NCBI GenBank assembly: GCA_029244985.1
Contig: JAQWQD010000017.1
Coordinates: 62,001-126,000 of the forward strand
From: Gammaproteobacteria bacterium
GTDB lineage: Bacteria; Pseudomonadota; Gammaproteobacteria; Pseudomonadales; Pseudohongiellaceae
DNA length: 64,000 nt
Reading direction: 5' to 3'
Of the stretch, positions 19,374 to 28,587 are shown piece after piece (position 1 is the first letter of the stretch; each line of letters begins with the position of its first letter). Both the position numbers and the translations under genes were made by a program. The notes under the pieces were generated by a model. It was not told the origin of the DNA, searched no databases, and saw nothing but the letters and a program-made list of their open reading frames with translations.

Positions 19374-21314
19374 ATGATAAGAACACAACGATTGCTTTCG
19401 TCATTCACCCTGAGTGTCGGAGTCTTGGTCTGCGCGCCGCTGGCTATGAGTCAGACCGGCACCAGTGTAGACGCAGGTGATTGGCCTGGTTATCACGGCA
19501 ATGAAGCTGCTCAACGTTATTCTCCCCTTGATCAGATTAATGCTGAAAATGTGGCTGACCTTGAACTTGCTTGGAGTTTTTCCACTGGGAATTTTGGTCC
19601 AACAACCGACTTTAATAACCCATCTACCCCAATTGAGATAGATGGGGTTTTATATGCAAATATTGGCAGTACTCGAAACGTAGTGGCGCTTGATGCTACT
19701 TCAGGTCAAGTTTTGTGGTTATGGCGGCCCCAAGAAGGTGAACGTTTCGATGAGGCGCCGCGCAAAGGAGCGGGTCGGGGCGTTGCTTTCTGGAGTGATG
19801 GAGATACCAATCGAGTAATAGATGTCACACCGGGTTACCACTTAGTTTCTCTGAATGCAGAAACCGGTATTCCAGATCCAAGTTTCGGTGAAAATGGCAT
19901 TGTTGATCTATTCGATGGTTTACGTAATGCGGATGATCCGAGATTCCCTTTCCCAGATATTGGTCTTTCCGCGGCCCCCTTCATCATGAACGACGTTATT
20001 GTAGTTGGGGCAGCCCATAGAGTGGGCATGCGGCCACGTTCAAAAACAAATGTTAAAGGTGATATCCGAGGATTCGATGCTCGGACCGGTGAACTGTTGT
20101 GGACGTTTCACACAATTCCTGAAAGAGGAGAAGTTGGCTTCGAATCCTGGCTTGATGGAGGGATCGAATTTACAGGTAATGCGGGAGTCTGGGCTCCCTT
20201 ATCTGGTGATCCAGAGCTTGGCCTTGTCTATTTACCTGTGGAATCTGCCACAGGTGATCGTTATGGTGGAGACCGCCCCGGTGATAACTTGTTTTCTGAC
20301 TCTATTATTGCTGTAGACATCAAAACGGGCGAGCGCCAATGGCACTATCAACTTACTCACCATGATATTTGGGATTGGGACATTCCATCAGCACCAGTGC
20401 TTGCTGACTTGCCTAATGGCAATAAAATTATAATGTCAGTGACTAAGCAATCTTGGATCTATACATTTGATCGCGAAACTGGTGAGCCAATCTGGCCGAT
20501 TGAGGAACTACCGGTTCCTGCTGGTGACGTTCCAGGAGAGTGGTATGCTCCGACGCAACCAATTCCCACCCGTCCAGCTCCTTTTGATCGCCAAGGCTTT
20601 GATGAAAGCGATCTGATTGATTGGACTCCGGAAATTCGCGCTTTAGCGTTAGAAGCTATTGAAGGTTTCCGTCTTAGTCCAAGTGTTTATTCGCCACCAT
20701 CGCTAGTGGAAGCTGGCGATGGGACTCGAGGTACTTTGGGTTTGCCTTCGGCAACTGGTGGAGCTAATTGGGAAGGAGCAGCTATCGACCCAGAAACAGG
20801 CATTATTTATGTTCCTTCGCGAACTGCACTCGCGGTTCTTACTTTGGATAAAGATGAGAATTCTGACCTCGACTTCAGCCAATCGTATGGTGTTCGAGTG
20901 CCACGAGTTCAAGGGTTAGAAATAGTCAAACCCCCTTATGGTCGCATTACTGCGATTGATATGAATTCGGGTGATCATGTTTGGATGATCGCCAACGCAG
21001 ATACGCCAGAGCGTCTAACCAATCACAGTCTATTAGGTGACGTTGATCTCCCTCGAACTGGTGTGCCGACTCGCCCAGGAATATTTGTAACCAAAACTTT
21101 GCTTTTTGTTGGTGAGGGAACAGGTGGTCCGGGAGCAAGCCCTATATTTCGAGCAGTCGATAAAGAAACGGGTGAGATTGTTGCCGAAATCGACTTACCT
21201 AATAATCAATCCGGCTTACCGTTTACTTATGAACATGGCGGTAAGCAGTACGTTTCTATGTTTGTAAGTGGTGGTGGACAACCTGCCGAGCTTGTGGCCT
21301 ACGCGCTGCCTTAA
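19374..21314 (+). CDS. PQQ-dependent dehydrogenase (quinoprotein 1)
   Basis: Exported PQQ-dependent dehydrogenase of about 646 aa, an eight-bladed propeller of the methanol/glucose dehydrogenase superfamily. The start of the mature protein (GDWPGYHGNEAAQRYSPLD) and recurring blade motifs such as ALDATSGQVLW and AVDIKTGERQWHYQ support this. The signal peptide ends near LAMSQ. ATG 19374 is chosen over ATG 19353 because GGAG lies eight bases before it. No C-terminal cytochrome domain is fused, so electrons must go to a separate cytochrome. Two YceI genes follow closely. No PQQ biosynthesis genes lie in the window. Substrate unknown: an alcohol, sugar or aldehyde. Confidence 0.9.
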   Translation: MIRTQRLLSSFTLSVGVLVCAPLAMSQTGTSVDAGDWPGYHGNEAAQRYSPLDQINAENVADLELAWSFSTGNFGPTTDFNNPSTPIEIDGVLYANIGSTRNVVALDATSGQVLWLWRPQEGERFDEAPRKGAGRGVAFWSDGDTNRVIDVTPGYHLVSLNAETGIPDPSFGENGIVDLFDGLRNADDPRFPFPDIGLSAAPFIMNDVIVVGAAHRVGMRPRSKTNVKGDIRGFDARTGELLWTFHTIPERGEVGFESWLDGGIEFTGNAGVWAPLSGDPELGLVYLPVESATGDRYGGDRPGDNLFSDSIIAVDIKTGERQWHYQLTHHDIWDWDIPSAPVLADLPNGNKIIMSVTKQSWIYTFDRETGEPIWPIEELPVPAGDVPGEWYAPTQPIPTRPAPFDRQGFDESDLIDWTPEIRALALEAIEGFRLSPSVYSPPSLVEAGDGTRGTLGLPSATGGANWEGAAIDPETGIIYVPSRTALAVLTLDKDENSDLDFSQSYGVRVPRVQGLEIVKPPYGRITAIDMNSGDHVWMIANADTPERLTNHSLLGDVDLPRTGVPTRPGIFVTKTLLFVGEGTGGPGASPIFRAVDKETGEIVAEIDLPNNQSGLPFTYEHGGKQYVSMFVSGGGQPAELVAYALP

Positions 21315-21338
21315 TTTTATAAAGGAGTAATCAGTATC

Positions 21339-21914
21339 ATGCGGACTTTTTTAAATCGAGCCTTATTAGGGGCTGTAACACTTTTAATCGGTTTGCCTGC
21401 CTATTCTGCTAACTGGGACTTGGACCCAGGCATGTCTACCGTAGTGTTTAAATACAACTATGGCAGTGATGAATATCAGGGCACTTTTAAAAATATCGAT
21501 GCAACTTTCGATATCGATCCGATGCGGCCAGGCAGTTGTAAATTCGATGTGACAATAAATATTGAGAATATTGATGTGGATTCCCCTGAAGTTCTAGATT
21601 ATCTGCTCGATTACGAATTGTTTGATGTCGATACTTGGCCAACAGCAACTTTCAAGGCGGAAAAATGCAATTTAACTGGAGTTACTTCATTTGAGTCTGA
21701 AGGCACTTTGACTATCCGTGATCAAACCAATCCCATGACTTTTCCGTTTGATTTAAGCATCGAAACTTGTGATGGGCAGATTTGTTTCCACCTCACTAGT
21801 TCAGTTACCCTTTTACGCCTGGAATATGGTGTTGGTCAGGGTTACTGGGCAAATACAGCCGAAGTACCCAACGAAGTAGAAGTTGAAGTTGACGTCTACG
21901 CAACACAGCGATAG
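21339..21914 (+). CDS. YceI family protein, exported
   Basis: 191 aa with a signal peptide (cleavage after AYSA) and the single YceI lipocalin-like barrel that binds polyisoprenoids such as octaprenyl chains. Typical stretches are WDLDPGMSTVVFKYNYG, FDVDTWPTATFKAEKCN and GTLTIRDQTNPMTFPFDLSI. Two Cys pairs may form disulfides in the periplasm. AAGGAG precedes the ATG. It lies 24 bases after quinoprotein 1 and 29 bases before a second YceI gene, so the three form one operon. YceI proteins near quinoproteins or cytochromes may serve quinone handling; this is inference. Confidence 0.9.
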   Translation: MRTFLNRALLGAVTLLIGLPAYSANWDLDPGMSTVVFKYNYGSDEYQGTFKNIDATFDIDPMRPGSCKFDVTINIENIDVDSPEVLDYLLDYELFDVDTWPTATFKAEKCNLTGVTSFESEGTLTIRDQTNPMTFPFDLSIETCDGQICFHLTSSVTLLRLEYGVGQGYWANTAEVPNEVEVEVDVYATQR

Positions 21915-21943
21915 CGCTTCAAAGCCCCAAATAGGTTAAACCA

Positions 21944-22591
21944 ATGTTACTAAATATATTCAAGAAACATGGCCGTATATCAATCATTCTAGCCTTCTCG
22001 CTTACTTTGTTTTCATGCAACCGTATATTGACTCCTGATCAAACAGCCGAAGTAACTGAAGTCAGGGCTGGGCAATATGTATTGGACCCCAATCATGCTT
22101 CACTTACATGGAAGTTGAACCATTTGGGGTTCTCCACATTTGTTGGAAAATTCAATGAATTTGACGCTTCTTTGGATTTTGATCCTGAAGATATTGAGAA
22201 TGCGGCACTTGAGGTCACAATTAATACTGCTTCTATTGACGTGAATATTGCTGAATTTGAGGAAGAGCTTCGAGGCGATAACTGGTTTGATGTCGCGACC
22301 TACCCGCAGGCAATATTTCGCACAACTTCGTTTGTTGAGGCGCTTGATGCAGACTCATTTATTTTTGAGGGAGACCTGACACTGTTAGGAGAGACAGCGC
22401 CAGTTATGCTTGAAGTTAATTTTCATGGTGGCGGGCGTAATTTTTTAACTCGAAGTTATACAGTGGGTTTTTCAGGTAGTGCTACATTCAATCGGTCAGA
22501 TTATGGTCTAGATAGATTCACTTCTTTTGGTGTTGGGGACCAGATTGATCTAGAAATTCATGTTGAATTTATGGATGCAGGATCGAGCTAA
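21944..22591 (+). CDS. YceI family lipoprotein
   Basis: 215 aa YceI-fold protein with a lipoprotein signal: hydrophobic core followed by lipobox LFSC with Cys25, so it is probably anchored to the outer membrane. YceI hallmarks include YVLDPNHASLTWKLNHLGFSTFVGKF, NWFDVATYPQAIFRTTSF and the ending SDYGLDRFTSFGVGDQIDLEIHVEF. It is closer to E. coli YceI than the upstream YceI protein is, so the pair are distant paralogues, one soluble and one lipid-anchored. Third gene of the quinoprotein 1 operon. The ribosome site is weak. Confidence 0.9.
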   Translation: MLLNIFKKHGRISIILAFSLTLFSCNRILTPDQTAEVTEVRAGQYVLDPNHASLTWKLNHLGFSTFVGKFNEFDASLDFDPEDIENAALEVTINTASIDVNIAEFEEELRGDNWFDVATYPQAIFRTTSFVEALDADSFIFEGDLTLLGETAPVMLEVNFHGGGRNFLTRSYTVGFSGSATFNRSDYGLDRFTSFGVGDQIDLEIHVEFMDAGSS

Positions 22592-22652
22592 GGCTCCCTA
22601 AGTTAATTCATAAAACAACCCAGCCGTTATAAAGTAGAATTTACGCAATAAT

Positions 22653-24191
22653 TTATTCGAGACCCGGTATTTGAGATTGAATAAATTCACGTGTGTCGTC
22701 TAGTAATTGTAACCTGGAAGGTTCGTTGACGTACATCATGTGGCCACCCTGGTAAAAAGCATACTGGATTCTGTCGGCACGAATGTCATGGCGATTTAGA
22801 GTGAATTCTGCATCAAAAAAAGGTGTTGTTAAATCGAAGTAGCCAGAAGCTACAAATACTTTTAGGGAAGGGTTGATCCGAAGTGCAACTGAAAGGTCGT
22901 GAGCCGTATTGACATAAGCTGGCTCCCAAGAAGTGCCATCTGGCACTGTTCTCCAGCGCCAGTTTTTGCTGAGATCAGGATCTGCTGGAGAGAGGTAGGC
23001 ACGGCCCCAATCCACATTAAGTTCGCTGCGAATATAAGACATTAGCGCAGCGCGATAAGCACTTGAAATCCCATTGCTCGCAGGGTCTCGTGCTGCCTCT
23101 GCGCTAAGATCATCAATTTCGTCTTGGGTATAGCGAGAGTCAGATCTGCCTATTGCTAGTCCCTGATCTCGTAAAAGTTCCTTAGAAAATCGATTGCCTT
23201 GAATTCTTAGATTCGCCCTGTCAATGTAGTCAATGCTTAAGCCGGTAAAATAGGCGAGGCGGTCGCGCACTGTACGATACTCCTCACGGTCAATTCTATT
23301 GCCTTTGAATAGCGCCGGTAAATACTCATTTACAGCGAAATCTCTGGCTTCTTGCAGAAAGACTTCCTGGCTTTCAGGCAGAGGTTGCACTTTGCCATGG
23401 TATAAAGCGGTTGCAGCCATTGTTGGTATATAAGTGATATAGGAAACGATGTTGTCCCTGACATAGGGTGTAGAACCTTGGTAATCGAGCGCTTGAGAGA
23501 CAAAGATAATCCCATTCAGACTGATGGACATCTCTTCTTCCATTAGACGGGCAACAACCGCGGCGCGGGTGGTGCCGAAACTTTCACCTAAGAGAAATTT
23601 TGGTGAATTCCACCGATCATGCTGAGTAATCCAGGTGCGAATAAATAATGCCATGGAATCTGCATCTTCATTTAATCCCCAAAAGTCTTTACCTTCATAT
23701 TCACCCAATGCCCGAGAAAATCCGGTACCAACTGGGTCAATGAATACCAAGTCAGTGATATCCAAAATAGTTTCCGGGGCATCAAGAATTGGATAAGGCG
23801 GCAGACCAGCGGGTTGCCCATCTGACGGCACAACAATCCGCTTAGGTCCATAGCCGCCCATATGTAGCCAAGTTGAAGAGGACCCTGGTCCGCCATTCCA
23901 AACAAAGGTAACAGGTCGTGTTTCACCTTCGGCGAGATTGGTCTTTAGGTAGGCGAACGTGAATATTGAGGCTTTCGGTTTTCCTGAAAGGTCTTGGATA
24001 TAGGTTTCGCCGGCTATGGCTTGATAGTCGATACGACTATTATTGAAGAGTTCGGAATGATCAGTGACAAACAGGGTGGGGTCGGGAATTCCTAACTGTT
24101 CGAACGTGGTGTCCGTTTCACTTTCTGCAGCAACGCTCAATACGGATAAACAGAGAGCTGTAAAAAATAAAAATGCTGTCATTCGTATCAT
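22653..24191 (-). CDS. S10 family serine carboxypeptidase-like protein
   Basis: 512 aa exported alpha/beta-hydrolase-fold peptidase of family S10. The oxyanion motif NGGPGSSS is at about 99-106, nucleophile Ser204 in GESFGTTRAA, Asp453 in GYFDLTTPF and His484 in YQGGHMMY, so the catalytic triad is complete. The signal peptide covers residues 1-22 (cleavage after VAA). Bacterial S10 proteins like this are common in marine and soil proteobacteria and probably trim C-terminal residues of peptides in the periplasm. AGGT precedes ATG 24191. It converges with the YceI operon and lies 69 bases downstream of the creatininase-fold gene on the same strand. Confidence 0.92.
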   Translation of the reverse strand: MIRMTAFLFFTALCLSVLSVAAESETDTTFEQLGIPDPTLFVTDHSELFNNSRIDYQAIAGETYIQDLSGKPKASIFTFAYLKTNLAEGETRPVTFVWNGGPGSSSTWLHMGGYGPKRIVVPSDGQPAGLPPYPILDAPETILDITDLVFIDPVGTGFSRALGEYEGKDFWGLNEDADSMALFIRTWITQHDRWNSPKFLLGESFGTTRAAVVARLMEEEMSISLNGIIFVSQALDYQGSTPYVRDNIVSYITYIPTMAATALYHGKVQPLPESQEVFLQEARDFAVNEYLPALFKGNRIDREEYRTVRDRLAYFTGLSIDYIDRANLRIQGNRFSKELLRDQGLAIGRSDSRYTQDEIDDLSAEAARDPASNGISSAYRAALMSYIRSELNVDWGRAYLSPADPDLSKNWRWRTVPDGTSWEPAYVNTAHDLSVALRINPSLKVFVASGYFDLTTPFFDAEFTLNRHDIRADRIQYAFYQGGHMMYVNEPSRLQLLDDTREFIQSQIPGLE

Positions 24192-24260
24192 GTTAAGTAC
24201 CTATTTAATTCTTAAGCAAATGCTGCTTCATGGGGTAGATTGCCAAAGTAATAAAATAAA

Positions 24261-25151
24261 CTAATTGGCATCCGATATAGCTTTGCGAATTGCATTCGCT
24301 GTAAGTTCAGAACGAAACTCTATCATTTGCTTTCCTAATTCGACCGCATCATTAAGCGGTGTTATAGCAACGCCATTAATAGACGCAAGGCTGGCATCGA
24401 CTCGTTGTTGATATCGCACTTGATTAGAATCGGTCACCATCATCATCGCCGTCACCCAAATATCATCGTGATAACCATCATGTTTGGATTCCGCTATGCC
24501 TAATTCACGTTCCGTAAATTTTTCTGTTTCTTCCCAGCCAGGGCTATAAAATTCTCTGACAAAGTGTGCTCGGGTTTTGGTTGTTTGCCATTGTTTATTT
24601 AGATTGCTTGCAACATTGTTCATTCCTTGCTGATTGCCGCCGCTATCGCCTATGAAAACTATGTCGGTAAAACCAGCTTGTTTGAGACTGCTAGCAATGT
24701 CAGTGAGTAATGCTTCATAAGTGGCAGCTCTTAAACTAATGCTGCCAGGGAAAAGCATCGCACCACTTGGCGGCTCAATATTTCCTTCAGGCACAAATTT
24801 GACCGTAGGCGCACAGAGAGCATTTCCAAGTTTTTCTGCGATTGCAGGGCATGTGGCTTCTAGGATTAGGTTATGTTTGCCGGTAGTAAGATAGGGGCCA
24901 TTTTCTTCAATCCCGCCGGTAGGGACAATCACTGTAGTGGTGTCTGCTAAAAGTAGATCACGAATTTCCAGAAAAGTTAGCTCTTCTAACCAATAGGATT
25001 GACCGGCAGCTATAGGCCGATCCATAGCTAGGAGTTCGACGGATTCTATGCGTGTCTGGCCATAAATGCTTGCTGACGCCGGCAAGAGGCAAGCTGCGAA
25101 CAAGATAAAGAGCAATCTTTGAAAGTTGCTTATATTATCGGTGGAATTCAA
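24261..25151 (-). CDS. Creatininase-fold amidohydrolase, exported, variant metal site
   Basis: 296 aa protein of the creatininase family with an N-terminal signal peptide (hydrophobic 11-28). The motif normally written GSxEQHGPHLPLxTD is here GGIEENGPYLTTGKH, so Glu82 is kept while the His ligand is Asn84 and the Asp ligand becomes His93. The NGHGGN motif is GDSGGN (His to Ser170), and a later segment reads KHDGYHDD. The changes look concerted rather than decayed, suggesting a different metal set or a changed reaction. It starts with TTG at 25151, preceded by GGGGA at seven bases; no better start exists. Likely cotranscribed with the S10 peptidase, so peptide-like or amide substrates are possible. 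Confidence 0.8.
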   Translation of the reverse strand: MNSTDNISNFQRLLFILFAACLLPASASIYGQTRIESVELLAMDRPIAAGQSYWLEELTFLEIRDLLLADTTTVIVPTGGIEENGPYLTTGKHNLILEATCPAIAEKLGNALCAPTVKFVPEGNIEPPSGAMLFPGSISLRAATYEALLTDIASSLKQAGFTDIVFIGDSGGNQQGMNNVASNLNKQWQTTKTRAHFVREFYSPGWEETEKFTERELGIAESKHDGYHDDIWVTAMMMVTDSNQVRYQQRVDASLASINGVAITPLNDAVELGKQMIEFRSELTANAIRKAISDAN

Positions 25152-25470
25152 TTTTTAATCCCCAACATTAAAGTCTCGTGTTGCCTAAGCTGTTTCATCA
25201 TCAAAAATATTTTAAAAGTAGTTAGATGCTACCTTAAATTCGACTCTTAAGTATCCTAAAATTAGGTTTTTCTACCTGATAGAAAAACATTTATATTTCG
25301 TAATAAATGCGATGGAAGAGCATTGACAGTGAGGAATTGATAACGCTTAATCTCCAACCTGCTGCCCTATTTCAAGCAGTGATGCTGGTTGGTAATTTCT
25401 TAACGGGATTTAGCAGCATAAATAACGATTTAGTACTTTAATAAATTGAGAATCTGAACTGACTCTTTCT
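25152..25470. other. Divergent intergenic region
   Basis: 319 bases between the creatininase-fold gene and the triheme cytochrome gene. It contains the inverted repeat annotated at 25266-25288 and otherwise nothing I can name. Confidence 0.5.
25266..25288. promoter_or_regulatory. Perfect 9-bp inverted repeat, candidate operator
   Basis: GTTTTTCTA and TAGAAAAAC flank a 5-base spacer in the middle of the divergent intergenic region. The position fits a repressor or activator site acting on either gene. There is no following T-run in the right place for a terminator. Confidence 0.3.
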
Positions 25471-26742
25471 ATGCGAATCATTGTGATACTGGCTTTGGGG
25501 GTGCTAGCGATAGGCGCTACATTTTTATTGTTTAGCCCTAATGTAATTCGAGGTAGTGGACCGATTGCTACAACGAATTTAAGCGAAGAAGAATTAATTG
25601 CTAGAGGTGAATATCTTACAGTCGCGGGAAATTGCGCAAGTTGTCATACGACTTCCGATGGAGAGTTTATGGCCGGTGGTCTCTCTTTCGCTACTCCTTT
25701 TGGTACGCTTTATTCAACTAATATCACTCCAGACCCAGAAACTGGAATAGGAAATTGGAGCGACTGGGACTTTCTAAATTCAATGCGGCATGGTGTGCGG
25801 CCAAATGGTGAACACCTATACCCGGCGTTTCCCTATACATCATTTACCAAAGTTCCTAACGAAGATATCGCGGCGATGTTTGCCTATCTGCGTAGTATTC
25901 CACCAATAAAAAAAGATGCGCGCACCAACGAACTTTCTTTTCCCTTTAATATGAGAGCGCTTTTAGGTGCTTGGAAGGTATTTTACTTTGATCAAGGTGA
26001 GTTCGAGTTCATTAAAGAAGAATCGGCTGAGTGGAACCGTGGCGCTTATCTTGTAGAAGGCCTAGCTCATTGCAGTGCCTGCCATACCCCGCGTAATTTT
26101 TTAGGTGCAGAATTGACTAGACAGCATATGAGTGGAGGTGAATATTTTGATCGGGTTAGATCGGAAAGCTTTCGATCTTGGGCTGCGCCAAACTTAACTC
26201 CCTCAAAGCGTGGGCTTGGTTTGTGGCCACAATCCGCGCTTGAAGACTATTTAAAAACAGCGCGCAATGATTTTCTGGAATCTTTTGGGCCCATGAATGA
26301 AGTTATTATGAATAGCACGCGCTATTTAAGTGGCAACGATATAACAGCGATGGCGACCTATCTTAAATCTTTGCCAATAATTGATGAGCGTGAAGGTGTT
26401 ATGCCTGATTCTGAGCTTATGGGTCGAGGGCGTACTATTTATAACCTCCATTGCGGAACATGTCATTTGCCGACGGGTGAGGGCGATCCGGAGATGGCAC
26501 CAAGACTGAATGCTGGGAGTTTAGTTGTTCAGGCAGAAAATCCGGCGTCTATGATTAACGCAATACTGTATAGTCCTGAAACGCCAGGGCATCCGCTAAC
26601 TCCAAGATGGCGAGAAGCGATGGAAGAATTTCAATATTTACTTAATGATGAAGAAGTAGCGGCAGTTACGAGTTATATTCGTAATTCTTGGAGCAACAGA
26701 GCAGGTCTAGTATCTTCCGAGCAAGTAGCACTTCAGCGCTAG
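25471..26742 (+). CDS. Triheme cytochrome c
   Basis: 423 aa with an N-terminal signal-anchor (1-22) and three c-type heme sites: CASCH at 55-59, CSACH at 201-205 and CGTCH at 328-332. The layout of three about 130-residue cytochrome domains is that of the cytochrome subunit of membrane-bound alcohol, gluconate and sorbitol dehydrogenases, which pass electrons to ubiquinone or oxidases. No flavoprotein dehydrogenase subunit adjoins it, so it may instead accept electrons from the quinoproteins in this window or from the DUF1592/DUF1552 pair downstream. A stem-loop overlaps its stop codon. No clear ribosome site is visible before ATG 25471. Confidence 0.92.
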   Translation: MRIIVILALGVLAIGATFLLFSPNVIRGSGPIATTNLSEEELIARGEYLTVAGNCASCHTTSDGEFMAGGLSFATPFGTLYSTNITPDPETGIGNWSDWDFLNSMRHGVRPNGEHLYPAFPYTSFTKVPNEDIAAMFAYLRSIPPIKKDARTNELSFPFNMRALLGAWKVFYFDQGEFEFIKEESAEWNRGAYLVEGLAHCSACHTPRNFLGAELTRQHMSGGEYFDRVRSESFRSWAAPNLTPSKRGLGLWPQSALEDYLKTARNDFLESFGPMNEVIMNSTRYLSGNDITAMATYLKSLPIIDEREGVMPDSELMGRGRTIYNLHCGTCHLPTGEGDPEMAPRLNAGSLVVQAENPASMINAILYSPETPGHPLTPRWREAMEEFQYLLNDEEVAAVTSYIRNSWSNRAGLVSSEQVALQR

Positions 26743-26753
26743 TGCTACTTGTT
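26720..26753. other. Stem-loop across the cytochrome stop codon
   Basis: AAGTAGCACT at 26723-26732 pairs perfectly with AGTGCTACTT at 26741-26750. Flanking pairs extend the stem to about 13 bp (one G-U) around an 8-base loop that contains the stop. There is no T-run after it, so it is a weak candidate for an intrinsic terminator and may instead stabilise the 3' end of the transcript. Confidence 0.4.
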
Positions 26754-26865
26754 GAATGCCCTGCTAGTGTTTGTTATTCAATGCTCTGTAGAATTCACGC
26801 CGAGTGTCCGATAACATTCTCAGCTTCAAAAAATATTTTGCAATTAGCTATTGAGGCAAATTAAC

Positions 26866-28587
26866 GTGTTGTATTCATTCGCAGTTCATTTATCAAAAAT
26901 GACAAGCGTTAGTGTGCTAACAGTGATGCTGCTCGTAAGTTGCAGCGAAAATGTTCCTCCATCAGCAGAGCCAGATCAGAGCGCCTCAGTATTGAGAACT
27001 CGATTGATGACTGGCGAACAATATGGAAATACGATCGCACAAATATTTGGCGAGGATATACGTAATAGTGTTTTACCTCCTATTCCTCCGATGGCAAGAA
27101 CCGATGGTCTATTAGCGTCAGGCTCCGCTTTTGTTGGGGTTACGTCAGATCAAATTTCTCAAATCCAGCAAACAGCAGCTTTCATCGCGGCTAAAGTTGT
27201 TGATGAGGAACATCGCGATTTTCTTGTGCCTTGTCGGCCGGAATCTATTGAAGAGCCAGATCCTAACTGTGCTGGGTTGTTTTTGAGAGAGACGGGTCGA
27301 CTTCTTCAACGCCAGGCCGTGGATGATATTCGGTTATCTGAACTAGTCGATATTGCGGCTTATGCCGCAGAACAAACAGAGGATTTTTATGCAGGCCTGG
27401 CCTTAGCACTTGAATCAATGCTTATCAGTCCTGAGTTTATTTTCATTGTGGATCACAGTGAGGCAGATCCTCATCGAATTGGTCAAGAGCGTCTCACTGG
27501 GCACTCCTTAGCTTCGAGGCTCAGTTTTTTCTTGTGGAATGGCCCCCCGGATATTGCTTTACTTGAAGCTGCGGAAAGTGGAGAGCTTCATACGCCGTCT
27601 GGGTTAAATGCAGCTGTTGAGCGGATGTTAGACAGTGTAAGACTCGAAGGAGGTATGCGCGCCTTTTTTGACGACATGTTTGGATTTGATGAGTTTAACA
27701 GTCTTGCCAAAGATCCTTTGGTATATCCAATGGTTACAGGGTCCACGCTGCGAGACGCAAGAGAGCAGACTTTACGCACAATCATAAATCACGTACTTCA
27801 TGATAATCAGGACTATCGTGATTTATTTGTAACGCGAAAAACATTCATGTCTCCATCCCTTGCTGTGGTTTATGGTACAGCAAGCCATCAAGGATGGGTG
27901 GCTCATACTTTTCCAGAGGACAGCCCTCGCCAGGGATTGCTGACTCAGGTGAGTTTTCTTGCGGCAAATTCGCATGCTGTGCGTAGTTCACCCACGTTGC
28001 GGGGTCAAGCCTTAAGAGAACGATTTCTGTGTCAGGTTGTGCCATCTCCTCCCCCAAACGTTGATTTCTCGCTGTTGGAGGAGGCCGAACACGCATCCAC
28101 TGCTCGGGAGCGACTAGAGGTGCATAACACTAATCCTTCTTGTGCAGGCTGCCATCTAATTACTGACCCCATGGGACTTTCTTTGGAAAATTTTGATGGC
28201 GCTGGTCGTTTCCGGGAGACTGAATCTGGCGCACAATTAGACATAAGCGGAGAGTTGGATGGGGTGTTTTATGATGATATTGGTGGTTTGGCTGCAGCAA
28301 TGCGGAATCATCCAAAACTCTCAAATTGTCTGGTCAATCGACTTTATGCCTATGGCACTGGAGGGCCCGTATCTCCTGCTAATGACCGAGATATACTGAA
28401 CTGGTTTGAAAGCCGGTTTGTCGCAAATGAGTACAAGTTACCCGCTTTACTGCGGGATATAGCACTGAGTAGGGCATTTTCTTCCGTGAGATCAGAGAAA
28501 GCTCAGGGTAAACTAGGTATAGTAGAACCTTCACGCCCGTTTCGGCTGGCTGAGCCAGATTGGATAAATAACGCAGAGACTAACTGA
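26866..28587 (+). CDS. DUF1592/DUF1588/DUF1585 lipoprotein
   Basis: About 573 aa exported protein of the set best known from planctomycetes, myxobacteria and some marine gammaproteobacteria; function unknown. The DUF1592 segment contains LASRLSFFLWNGPPDIALL, the DUF1588 segment LTQVSFLAANSH and SSPTLRGQALRERFLC, followed by NPSCAGCHLITDPMG with a possible c-heme site CAGCH. The DUF1585 C-terminus contains NRLYAYGTGG. A lipobox LVSC puts the acylated Cys at residue 26. GTG 26866 is preferred to the upstream TTG 26851, since GAGG lies nine bases before it. Its stop overlaps the ATG of the DUF1552 gene (TGATG), so the two are translationally coupled and probably act together. Confidence 0.85.
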   Translation: MLYSFAVHLSKMTSVSVLTVMLLVSCSENVPPSAEPDQSASVLRTRLMTGEQYGNTIAQIFGEDIRNSVLPPIPPMARTDGLLASGSAFVGVTSDQISQIQQTAAFIAAKVVDEEHRDFLVPCRPESIEEPDPNCAGLFLRETGRLLQRQAVDDIRLSELVDIAAYAAEQTEDFYAGLALALESMLISPEFIFIVDHSEADPHRIGQERLTGHSLASRLSFFLWNGPPDIALLEAAESGELHTPSGLNAAVERMLDSVRLEGGMRAFFDDMFGFDEFNSLAKDPLVYPMVTGSTLRDAREQTLRTIINHVLHDNQDYRDLFVTRKTFMSPSLAVVYGTASHQGWVAHTFPEDSPRQGLLTQVSFLAANSHAVRSSPTLRGQALRERFLCQVVPSPPPNVDFSLLEEAEHASTARERLEVHNTNPSCAGCHLITDPMGLSLENFDGAGRFRETESGAQLDISGELDGVFYDDIGGLAAAMRNHPKLSNCLVNRLYAYGTGGPVSPANDRDILNWFESRFVANEYKLPALLRDIALSRAFSSVRSEKAQGKLGIVEPSRPFRLAEPDWINNAETN

